From SVQP01 sp045606685 (GTDB taxonomy: Bacteria; Bacillota; Clostridia; Oscillospirales; CAG-272): DNA of 6,111 nucleotides. The stretch lies in contig JAZUSJ010000130.1 of NCBI GenBank assembly GCA_045606685.1, positions 1 to 6,111 of the forward strand, in the 5' to 3' direction. Below the pieces are notes generated by a model. It did not search any database, was not told where the DNA came from, and worked only from the letters and a program-made list of their open reading frames with translations. This document shows positions 1-4,831 of this stretch, one piece after another. Both the position numbers and the translations under genes were made by a program. How positions within the stretch are numbered: position 1 is the stretch's first letter; every line of letters starts with the position of its first letter.

Positions 1-38
1 TTTCTTAATTCTTCCACAGTTTTGTCCTTCCAAGGCAT
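1..38 (-). CDS. N-terminal fragment of a probable transposase (continues beyond window)
   Basis: An ATG at 38-36 opens a frame running off the left edge and encoding MPWKDKTVEELR plus a partial codon. A strong ribosome-binding site, AGGAGG at 47-52, lies 8 nt upstream, and an extended -10 promoter lies further upstream, so this is very likely a real start. The MPWK....(E)xR opening resembles, from memory, the N-termini of helix-turn-helix transposases of the IS481/IS3 type in Clostridia, where a DNA-binding domain precedes a DDE integrase core. Only 12 full codons are visible, so the family call is tentative; another HTH protein is possible. The gene is partial only because the window ends; nothing shows it is broken. 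Confidence 0.5.
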   Translation of the reverse strand, partial: MPWKDKTVEELR

Positions 39-74
39 CTTAGAATCCTCCTTTTGGGGTTCTTTTATGCCTTC

Positions 75-103
75 ATTATATCACAAAAACTGTATACAAT
101 CAT
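75..103 (-). promoter_or_regulatory. Extended -10 promoter of the left-edge transposase-like gene
   Basis: Read on the minus strand, a perfect TATAAT lies at 75-80 with an upstream TG one base away (TGATATAAT), an extended -10. The hexamer 17 nt further upstream, ATGATT at 98-103, is a weak -35. Transcription would start near 68, leaving a leader of about 30 nt before the ATG at 38. The -35 region lies inside the first copy of the direct repeat at 90-112, so binding there could control this promoter. Confidence 0.5.
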
Positions 104-142
104 CTTGCACTACCTGTATACTATCATACTGCACTATACAGT
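89..142. repeat. Two 24-bp-period direct repeats plus an inverted box (operator-like)
   Basis: Positions 90-112 and 114-136 are direct repeats identical at 20 of 23 positions, each starting CTGTATAC and ending TGCACTA. A further box in opposite orientation, TATACAGT at 135-142, is the exact complement of ACTGTATA at 89-96, so the array is bracketed by inverted boxes. It lies just upstream of, and overlaps, the promoter of the transposase-like gene. Repressor binding sites are one reading; transposase binding sites at an insertion-sequence end are another. The sequence does not decide between them. Confidence 0.6.
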
Positions 143-195
143 CCTCGACGGTCCGTTCGAATATGGTTGATTGTTTACGTAAGGAAGCCGTTTCC

Positions 196-329
196 GTTCT
201 TTTCTTTGACACCGCTGGCGCAAAGAAAAGAACCAAAAGAAACGCCGAGAATATTTCGCGCCTGCGGGCGCGACTCGGGGCTCTGCCCCAAGTCCCCGCA
301 AACTTATGAAAAAGTTTGATCAAAACTTT
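196..329. repeat. Multi-hairpin intergenic element (repeat-like)
   Basis: This non-coding stretch downstream of thiI holds four successive inverted repeats. There is a perfect 13-bp stem GTTCTTTTCTTTG/CAAAGAAAAGAAC (196-208 with 221-233, 12-nt loop). A 7-bp stem TCGCGCC/GGCGCGA follows (256-262 with 267-273). Next is a GGGGC/GCCCC stem (277-281 with 285-289). Last comes an AAAGTTT/AAACTTT stem (311-317 with 323-329). An alternative stem, 299-305 with 312-318, competes with the last one. I recall very similar strings recurring between genes of gut Clostridia, so I call it a probable dispersed intergenic repeat; only one copy is in the window. Nothing supports a protein here. Confidence 0.55.
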
Positions 330-330
330 C
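306..330 (-). terminator. Possible intrinsic terminator of thiI
   Basis: About 25 nt past the thiI stop, the minus-strand transcript can form AAAGTTT/AAACTTT (323-329 with 311-317, loop TGATC) running into a short T tract that ends at TTTTTC. The stem is AT-rich and therefore weak, and the same bases also belong to the repeat-like element. No better terminator for thiI is visible. Confidence 0.4.
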
Positions 331-355
331 GTGAGTTTAGGGCGTTGTAAGCCTA

Positions 356-1534
356 TTAGTATCTCGCTTTGATCTGCACGCGGTACATGCCTGCAAGTGC
401 TTCCTCGACCAGCTCGTCGAAGGGCAGCTTCTGCTCCTCGCGCTCGACCTTGTGCAGCTCGGGTCTGGTTCTCGGATGCTTGGGTGTAAACACGGTGCAG
501 CAATCCTCGTAAGGCTGAATGGAGGTTTCAAACGTTCCGATCTTGTGCGAGATCTGCACGATCTCCTCCTTATCCATGCCGATGCAAGGACGGAATACGG
601 GCAGATCGGTCATGCAGTTGGTCACGTTCAGCGCCTCCATGGTCTGCGAAGCCACCTGTCCCAGACTCTCGCCCGTGATGAGTGCGCCGCACTTGAACTT
701 GCGCGCGGCCTTATCCGCAATCGCCATCATATATCTGCGCAAAAGCAGCGTGAAGTAGTCCTCCTCGCAAGATTTAACCAGTTCCTCCTGGATATGCGTC
801 AAGGATACCACGTGTACGTTGATATCGCCTGCGTAAGCAGAAACCAATCCTGCCAGCTCCAGCACCTTTTCTCTGGCGCGCTCGCTGGTATACGGGAAGG
901 ATTCAAAATGGATCGCCTCGATCTTGACGCCTCTCTTTGCCATCATGTAGCCTGCAACGGGAGAATCGATACCGCCCGAGAGCAGCAGCAGTCCCGTGCC
1001 GTTTGAGCCGACAGGCATACCGCCCGCGCCCTTGAACTGGCCTGCATGCACATAGGCAGCATGCTCACGCACCTCGACCTTGACCACGATCTCGGGATGA
1101 TGCACGTCGACGCGAATGGGCTGGCAGCAGGAAAGCAGCTCACCGCCCACCTCCATGGCGATCTCCATGGAATTCTTGCAGAAAAGCTTGTCCGATCTCT
1201 TTCCCTCTACCTTAAAGGTGCGCTTGCCTGCCAGGAAAGGCGGAATATATTCACGCGCGGTCTGCAGAATGCTATCCATATTCTTTTCGCAAACGGCAGC
1301 TCTGGCGATCGCTACGATACCAAACGCCTTGCGTGCCGATTCAAACATACCGTCCATATCGCAAAACTCGTCCTTCGGTTCGATATAGATGGTGCTTTGC
1401 GCGCGAGAGATCTCAAAATTTCCGTAGTTGGCTGCACGGCGGCGCAGCTCACGGCACAGCATGTCCTCAAAATAACGCTTATTTGCGCCTTTGAGAACGA
1501 TCTCGCCGTATTTACAAAGAAAAACCTCTTTCAT
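356..1534 (-). CDS. thiI: tRNA 4-thiouridine synthase ThiI (392 aa)
   Basis: ThiI adenylates uridine 8 of tRNA with ATP and replaces the oxygen with sulfur; in some bacteria it also supplies sulfur for the thiamine thiazole ring. The visible order fits the family: an N-terminal ferredoxin-like segment (about 1-60, starting MKEVFLCKYGEIVLKG), a THUMP RNA-binding domain (about 60-165), then an ATP-pyrophosphatase domain with the PP-loop SGGIDS at 186-191. The Cys345-Cys346 pair in YEDCC matches the position of the catalytic cysteine. The protein ends there, without the rhodanese domain of the enterobacterial enzyme, as is usual in Bacillus and Clostridia, so a separate cysteine desulfurase must supply sulfur; none is adjacent. 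I chose the ATG at 1534 because AAGGAG (1544-1549) lies 9 nt upstream; an upstream extension would run through the preceding gene. It starts 4 nt after that gene's stop. Confidence 0.95.
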   Translation of the reverse strand: MKEVFLCKYGEIVLKGANKRYFEDMLCRELRRRAANYGNFEISRAQSTIYIEPKDEFCDMDGMFESARKAFGIVAIARAAVCEKNMDSILQTAREYIPPFLAGKRTFKVEGKRSDKLFCKNSMEIAMEVGGELLSCCQPIRVDVHHPEIVVKVEVREHAAYVHAGQFKGAGGMPVGSNGTGLLLLSGGIDSPVAGYMMAKRGVKIEAIHFESFPYTSERAREKVLELAGLVSAYAGDINVHVVSLTHIQEELVKSCEEDYFTLLLRRYMMAIADKAARKFKCGALITGESLGQVASQTMEALNVTNCMTDLPVFRPCIGMDKEEIVQISHKIGTFETSIQPYEDCCTVFTPKHPRTRPELHKVEREEQKLPFDELVEEALAGMYRVQIKARY

Positions 1535-1538
1535 TCTC

Positions 1539-1838
1539 TTATTCTCCTTCGCCATCCTCAACGAACTCAACCTCTTCGCCAAGCAAAGCGGCGATGGCAT
1601 CGGTTGCCTTTTCCAAAAGGTCTGCGGGAACGTATACGTCCGATCCGAACGAAGAAACGCCCATGACGATCTTGACGGCGCTGCCACTACCGCGCTCGCG
1701 GATCAGATAAGGAATGCTCTCTGCCTCCAAAAGGCTGCGCACAACGCTCAGCTCCACGTTATCGTACACCGTGACCAAAAGGGCCGTCCCCTTGTCAGCG
1801 GGCTTGGGATTGTTCAGGCCAAACAACTTATCAAACAT
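1539..1838 (-). CDS. DUF2007 family protein (99 aa)
   Basis: A small soluble, acidic-tailed protein. The segment LLVTVYDNVELSVVRSLLEA (about 20-39), then IPYLIRE, VKIVMGVSSFGSDVYVP (55-71) and a helix LLEKATDAIAALL, matches the DUF2007 'putative signal transducing protein' pattern, a ferredoxin-like fold of unknown biochemical function resembling PII-type or ACT-like modules. No membrane segment or signal peptide is seen. There is no cysteine at all, so it cannot itself carry sulfur for the neighbouring ThiI. The ATG at 1838 is preceded by a near-perfect AAGGAGG (1844-1850) 5 nt away, which rules out the longer in-frame ATG at 1889. Its stop is 4 nt from the thiI start and the thiI Shine-Dalgarno lies just before that stop, so the two are probably co-transcribed and translationally linked. 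A functional link to tRNA thiolation is only inferred. Confidence 0.88.
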   Translation of the reverse strand: MFDKLFGLNNPKPADKGTALLVTVYDNVELSVVRSLLEAESIPYLIRERGSGSAVKIVMGVSSFGSDVYVPADLLEKATDAIAALLGEEVEFVEDGEGE

Positions 1839-1882
1839 AGTAACCTCCTTGGAACCGCTCTGCAGCGGCTCAAATACTTTTG

Positions 1883-1942
1883 AAATCAACCCGGGTTGCT
1901 CTGCAACAAAAATGGGTTGGGCCCCATTTTCAGGGTTGATTT
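1883..1942 (-). promoter_or_regulatory. Three-way-junction-like element in the leader of the DUF2007-thiI unit
   Basis: The 60 nt can fold completely. An outer perfect 10-bp stem pairs AAATCAACCC with GGGTTGATTT (1883-1892 with 1933-1942). It encloses two hairpins: AAAATGGG/CCCATTTT (1909-1916 with 1923-1930) and GTTGC/GCAAC (1895-1899 with 1903-1907). Only 1-2 unpaired bases remain at each junction. A 12-bp palindrome, CAACCCGGGTTG (1887-1898), offers a competing fold that breaks both the outer stem and the small hairpin. It ends 45 nt before the DUF2007 start, after the exonuclease stop. It matches no riboswitch or T-box consensus I know. It could be a regulatory leader, an attenuator, or a tiny inverted-repeat (MITE-like) insertion. 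Confidence 0.5.
1908..1930 (-). terminator. Possible intrinsic terminator of the exonuclease gene
   Basis: On the minus strand the hairpin AAAATGGG-GCCCAA-CCCATTTT is followed by one more T (five T in all, then G). It lies about 60 nt past the exonuclease stop. The stem has only three G-C pairs and the T tract is short, so it is a weak terminator at best. It is also one arm of the three-way-junction fold, which would allow conditional readthrough into the DUF2007-thiI unit. Confidence 0.4.
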
Positions 1943-1944
1943 AT

Positions 1945-1990
1945 GCGTGAAACAGTGAACTTCCGGTTCTGAAGAGCTGAGTTTTCACGC
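1945..1990 (-). other. Hairpin directly after the exonuclease stop codon
   Basis: GCGTGAAA (1945-1952) pairs perfectly with TTTCACGC (1983-1990), enclosing 30 nt that can form a small GAAC/GTTC hairpin (1957-1960 with 1966-1969). The outer stem begins on the base next to the stop codon at 1991-1993. It has no T tract, so it is more likely a 3'-end stability structure or part of a composite element with 1883-1942 than a terminator. Confidence 0.4.
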
Positions 1991-3076
1991 TCATTCTCCT
2001 TGATAGTAATGGGGGAACAGCGCATCCCAGACCTTCTGGCATGCAATGGTGTCAGCGATAGAGGTATGCGGAATACCGTCCCAGGCGATGCCCATGGTTT
2101 CCATAGCATCAACAAGGGAGGCATGCACCACGTCGGGGCGGTGCTCATGGATATATCTGACAAATTCGTTTGCACAGCAACGCGTTTTGTCATGCAGAGC
2201 CTCGCGCTCTGCAGCGGTTTCGTAGATGTACTTGATATGGCTGTAGTCGGTGGAAACACCGTATGCGATCAGATTGTCGCACGCGGCAAAGATCTCCTTG
2301 ATACGGGGCGTCAGCTCCTCCAGCGTGGGCGAATCCTGCACCATTTCGGGGGTAATGCCGTGGATCTTTTCTGTTCTCTTCCACTTCTTGTTGCGCACGG
2401 GCTTGACCAGCGTGTCCATAATGACCTCGCCCAGCGCGTTTGTGATCGAGATCGAAATGATCTCGTCGTGATCGTACACGCCCGTCAGCTCCAGGTCGAA
2501 GAACAGCACGCGCTCACGGCTATAGCCGTAGGATGCGTTTCTGTGTGCATCGCCCTCTGCGCGGCGCAGATCCATTTCTTCCTCATAGCAAGCCTTGCAA
2601 AGCTTGCGCTTATAGCGAACGTCCTTGCCGCACTTGACGCAGCTCAGCGGCATACGCACGGCCGTCTTTTTGTCATAGAAGTACATGATCGACTTGTCGT
2701 TACGAACGGTATACGCAACAGGCTCCTCGATCACCTCGTAGTGCATCTGGAAAAGTCTTTCCTTGGTGTAATAGCCGTAGGTTGCTGCGCGCTTGATGCT
2801 CATGCGCTCGATCACCGTGCCGCTCTCCAGCGTCATGGGATCGGTCTTGGCCGTGGGATAGTACCACAGCTCCGGGGGTGCTTCGACCACACGTGCAGGA
2901 TCGAAATAGTAGATGATGCTGCCGTCCTCATTCTGCTCGTATGCACAAGGATCGCCCGAAGGCATCAGATGCATCTGCGTCAGGACGTTTCTTGTCAGAT
3001 AATTCTTCGCGTCGGCCTCCTTGCGCGTCACCTCACGGATGACCGCACCCGAGCGCAGCTTCATGGTGTTTCTCAA
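1991..3076 (-). CDS. DEDDh 3'-5' exonuclease with duplicated N-terminal module and zinc ribbon (361 aa)
   Basis: Residues about 194-345 form a DnaQ/RNase T-type exonuclease fold that removes 3' nucleotides with two metal ions. Exo I is FDLELTG (Asp194, Glu196), Exo II has Asp277 in AYGVSTDYSH, and Exo III is PHTSIAD (His337, Asp342), the DEDDh class. Ahead of it are two ungapped copies of a 63-residue module (5-67 and 81-143; 24 identities by eye, sharing QMH, AY, SI-Y and D) and a CxxC...CxxC zinc ribbon (Cys146, 149, 160, 163). I do not recognise the module; it may bind nucleic acid or protein. DNA or RNA as substrate cannot be told. The start is TTG at 3076, six nt after GGAGGA; ATG 3082 is one nt from that site, ATG 3064 is 18 nt away, and ATG 3133 overlaps the -10. 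It is monocistronic or reads into the DUF2007-thiI unit. Confidence 0.85.
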   Translation of the reverse strand: MRNTMKLRSGAVIREVTRKEADAKNYLTRNVLTQMHLMPSGDPCAYEQNEDGSIIYYFDPARVVEAPPELWYYPTAKTDPMTLESGTVIERMSIKRAATYGYYTKERLFQMHYEVIEEPVAYTVRNDKSIMYFYDKKTAVRMPLSCVKCGKDVRYKRKLCKACYEEEMDLRRAEGDAHRNASYGYSRERVLFFDLELTGVYDHDEIISISITNALGEVIMDTLVKPVRNKKWKRTEKIHGITPEMVQDSPTLEELTPRIKEIFAACDNLIAYGVSTDYSHIKYIYETAAEREALHDKTRCCANEFVRYIHEHRPDVVHASLVDAMETMGIAWDGIPHTSIADTIACQKVWDALFPHYYQGE

Positions 3077-3082
3077 AACCAT

Positions 3083-3088
3083 TCCTCC
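3083..3088 (-). promoter_or_regulatory. Ribosome-binding site favouring a TTG start for the exonuclease
   Basis: GGAGGA is the only strong Shine-Dalgarno before this gene. It stands 1 nt from an in-frame ATG (3082), too close for normal initiation, and 6 nt from the in-frame TTG at 3076, an ideal distance. The difference is only two residues. The CDF gene in this window uses TTG with the same spacing from GGAGG, which makes the TTG reading credible. Confidence 0.55.
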
Positions 3089-3109
3089 ATATATACAAGT
3101 CCACGGGAG

Positions 3110-3121
3110 CGTCCCGGGACG
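3110..3121. promoter_or_regulatory. 12-bp perfect palindrome at the start of the exonuclease leader
   Basis: CGTCCCGGGACG is self-complementary and lies about 5-16 nt downstream of the predicted transcription start near 3126. A competing hairpin, CGGGA/TCCCG (3104-3108 with 3112-3116), overlaps it. The position suits a repressor operator or a 5'-end hairpin that stabilises the mRNA. I know no regulator with this exact site. Confidence 0.35.
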
Positions 3122-3132
3122 AAAGTTACACA

Positions 3133-3160
3133 ATCATATCATTATAACATAGATTGTCAA
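3133..3160 (-). promoter_or_regulatory. Sigma-A-type promoter of the exonuclease gene
   Basis: On the minus strand a perfect -35, TTGACA (3155-3160), is followed after 16 nt by TATGAT (3133-3138), one base from consensus. A second overlapping pair, TTGATT (3164-3169) and TATAAT (3141-3146) at 17 nt, is possible. Transcription would start near 3126, which shows that the farthest upstream ATG (3133) cannot be the start codon. Confidence 0.75.
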
Positions 3161-3241
3161 GATAATCAATAGAAAAACACCAAAATATTCACCAAAAGAA
3201 GCAAGAATGTGTAAATAATGATTGAATACTATTCCCTGCAT

Positions 3242-3276
3242 GCAAAAATGCCGGGCTGCGCTATGCGCAGCCCGGC
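3242..3276 (-). terminator. Strong intrinsic terminator of citrate synthase
   Basis: A perfect 12-bp GC-rich stem, GCCGGGCTGCGC with GCGCAGCCCGGC (3265-3276 and 3250-3261, 3-nt loop), begins 11 nt after the citrate synthase stop. On the minus strand it is followed by ATTTTTGCA. This separates citrate synthase from the downstream exonuclease, which has its own promoter. Confidence 0.9.
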
Positions 3277-3287
3277 GTACTTAATGA

Positions 3288-4661
3288 TTATCTTTGATCC
3301 ATCGGCACGTATTCCTTGCTCTTGGAGATGCAGCGGTACGCGGGACGGATGATCTTATTGGCGGTGATGTACTCCTCCATTCTGTGTGCGCACCAACCCG
3401 AAGCACGGGCGATGGCAAATAGGGGCGTATACATTTCCACGGGAATATCCAGCATGCGGTAAACAAGGCCGGAATACATATCGAGATTGGCGCACATGGG
3501 GCGATCAACGCCCTTGAATTCGCAGAAGATCTGCGGTGTCAGGCGTTCCACCTTTTCCAACAGCTCAAAGTCCTTGCCATACCCCTTATCGTATGCAAGC
3601 TCACGTGCGCAATTTTTGAGGATGACCGCTCTGGGATCGGACAGCGTATAGACCGCGTGTCCCATGCCGTAGATCAGGCCGGATTTGTCATATACTTCCT
3701 TATTGAGCGCCTTGACCAAGAAATCGGTCAGCTGGCCGTCGTCCCAAGGATCGGCAACCGTTTCCTTGATGCAATCGAACATGCCCTGCACCTTGATGTT
3801 TGCACCGCCGTGTCTGGGACCCTTGAGCGCACCGATGCCGCCTGCGATAGCGGAATACGTATCCGTACCCGAGGAGGAAAGCACGCGCGTGGCAAACGTG
3901 GAGCAGTTACCGCCGCCATGCTCTGCATGTACGACAAGCGCTACGTCCAGAAGCCTTGCTTCCTTTTCGGTATAGGACGAGTCGGGACGCAGCACGCGCA
4001 AAAAGTTCTCTGCGGTGGAAAGGCCGTCCACGGGGTTATGAATATTCAAGCTCTCGTCATGAAATGCGCTGCGGTAGACTGCATAGGACTGTGCCGCGAT
4101 CACGGGCAATCTTGCCGTGATCTCCATGCTCTGGCGCATCATGTTGTCAAGCGTCGTTTCATCGGGATTGGGATCGTAGGAATACAGCGAAAGCACCGCG
4201 GTAGCCATTTTATTCATGATCGAGGGGCTGGGCGCCTTGAGCAGAATATCCTCGGTAAAGCGAGGCGGCAGGCGGCGATAGGCAGAGATCACGTCATTGA
4301 ACTCGGCAAGCTCGGCATCGGTGGGCAAATGTCCAAAGAACAACAGGAAAATGCACTCCTCAAAGCCATATCTCCCCTCAGCGGTAAAGTGTGTGATCAG
4401 ATCGTTGACGTCAAAGCCGCGATAGCGCAGCACGCCCTCGGCAGCCTCCTTTTCACCCTCGTTGACCACGTAACCGTGCGCATTACCGATCTTGGTCACG
4501 CCTGCGGTCACGCCGGTGCCGTCCACCTCGCGCAAGCCGCGCTTGACGCGGTGGTTGTCAAAGGCTTCCTTTGGGATCTTATATGCGGAGCGTGCATTTT
4601 CCAGCAGCTCATTCATTTCGCCTTGAATTTTGATTTCGTTATCGGGATTGATATAGGGCAT
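3288..4661 (-). CDS. gltA: Citrate synthase (citrate/2-methylcitrate synthase family, 457 aa)
   Basis: It condenses acetyl-CoA with oxaloacetate to give citrate and CoA in the cytoplasm, the entry step of the TCA cycle; in a fermenter this probably feeds 2-oxoglutarate and glutamate synthesis. The catalytic triad is visible: His248 in HAEHGGGN, His284 in GPRHGGAN and Asp342 in GMGHAVYTLSDPR. At 457 aa it is longer than the usual ~370-430 aa bacterial forms; the extra length is an N-terminal segment before the core that starts near VTKIGN. 2-methylcitrate activity cannot be excluded, but no prp genes are near. The ATG at 4661 is chosen because AAAGGGG (4670-4676) lies 8 nt upstream; the longer frame to 4745 would start upstream of the -35 box and translate the whole promoter. 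It is a single-gene transcript with its own promoter and terminator. Confidence 0.95.
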   Translation of the reverse strand: MPYINPDNEIKIQGEMNELLENARSAYKIPKEAFDNHRVKRGLREVDGTGVTAGVTKIGNAHGYVVNEGEKEAAEGVLRYRGFDVNDLITHFTAEGRYGFEECIFLLFFGHLPTDAELAEFNDVISAYRRLPPRFTEDILLKAPSPSIMNKMATAVLSLYSYDPNPDETTLDNMMRQSMEITARLPVIAAQSYAVYRSAFHDESLNIHNPVDGLSTAENFLRVLRPDSSYTEKEARLLDVALVVHAEHGGGNCSTFATRVLSSSGTDTYSAIAGGIGALKGPRHGGANIKVQGMFDCIKETVADPWDDGQLTDFLVKALNKEVYDKSGLIYGMGHAVYTLSDPRAVILKNCARELAYDKGYGKDFELLEKVERLTPQIFCEFKGVDRPMCANLDMYSGLVYRMLDIPVEMYTPLFAIARASGWCAHRMEEYITANKIIRPAYRCISKSKEYVPMDQR

Positions 4662-4693
4662 CGTGTACACCCCTTTCTGGTACATAAAAGAAT

Positions 4694-4727
4694 AAAGCAG
4701 GGATAGTATACCATACTTCCCTGCTTT
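4694..4727. promoter_or_regulatory. Long inverted repeat overlapping the citrate synthase promoter (operator and/or terminator)
   Basis: AAAGCAGGGA (4694-4703) pairs with TCCCTGCTTT (4718-4727), and AGTAT/ATACT (4705-4709 with 4713-4717) extends the stem to 15 bp with one bulged base. The repeat covers the spacer, -10 and predicted start of the citrate synthase promoter, as a repressor operator would. As RNA on the minus strand it is followed by TATTCTTTT, so it may also terminate transcripts from the CDF gene. Confidence 0.6.
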
Positions 4728-4733
4728 TTGCAA
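4705..4733 (-). promoter_or_regulatory. Sigma-A-type promoter of citrate synthase
   Basis: On the minus strand TTGCAA (4728-4733) and TATACT (4705-4710) are separated by exactly 17 nt, and a TGG directly before TATACT makes an extended -10. Transcription would start near 4698, giving a leader of about 37 nt. The -10 lies inside a long inverted repeat. Confidence 0.75.
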
Positions 4734-4745
4734 GAGGTTTTGCAA
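4726..4745. repeat. Two TTGCAAAA boxes 12 bp apart at the citrate synthase -35
   Basis: TTTTGCAA (minus strand TTGCAAAA) occurs at 4726-4733 and again at 4738-4745, about one helical turn apart; the first copy contains the -35. More TGCAA strings lie further upstream (4784, 4803, 4825). They may be activator sites, but the words are short and the region AT-rich. The rest of the gap to the CDF stop at 4832 shows no gene and no clear terminator. Confidence 0.3.
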
Positions 4746-4831
4746 TATTTTATTTGTAAACTTTCATATTATGCAGATTTCGCGTGCAATAAGTGTCGAT
4801 TTCTGCAAGAATATTTTATCATCATGCAAAC

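Noticed and set aside
90..136. The start of a CRISPR array.
   Set aside because: Only two copies exist with a 1-bp gap; there are no spacers and no cas genes.
81..503. A 140-codon minus-strand frame and a 95-codon plus-strand frame (22-309) across the intergenic hairpin region.
   Set aside because: Both run through inverted repeats and a promoter region, lack good ribosome-binding sites, and the minus-strand one overlaps the end of thiI in another frame.
1535..1687. A longer N-terminus for ThiI starting at 1687.
   Set aside because: It would overlap half of the DUF2007 gene in another frame, has no family similarity, and the ATG at 1534 has a well-placed AAGGAG and the conserved MKEVFLCKYGEI start.
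1839..1990. A TPP (THI-box) riboswitch or T-box leader for thiI.
   Set aside because: The CTGAGA/GACC core of the THI box and the T-box sequence with its terminator are absent; the structure present is different.
2000..3172. A 390-codon open frame on the plus strand opposite the exonuclease.
   Set aside because: Its translation is a low-complexity, His/Arg/Ala-rich shadow with no recognisable motif, while the minus-strand frame has catalytic motifs, a ribosome-binding site and a promoter.
3657..4706. A 349-codon plus-strand frame opposite citrate synthase.
   Set aside because: It is an antisense shadow of a confidently identified enzyme, has no ribosome-binding site and shows no family motif.
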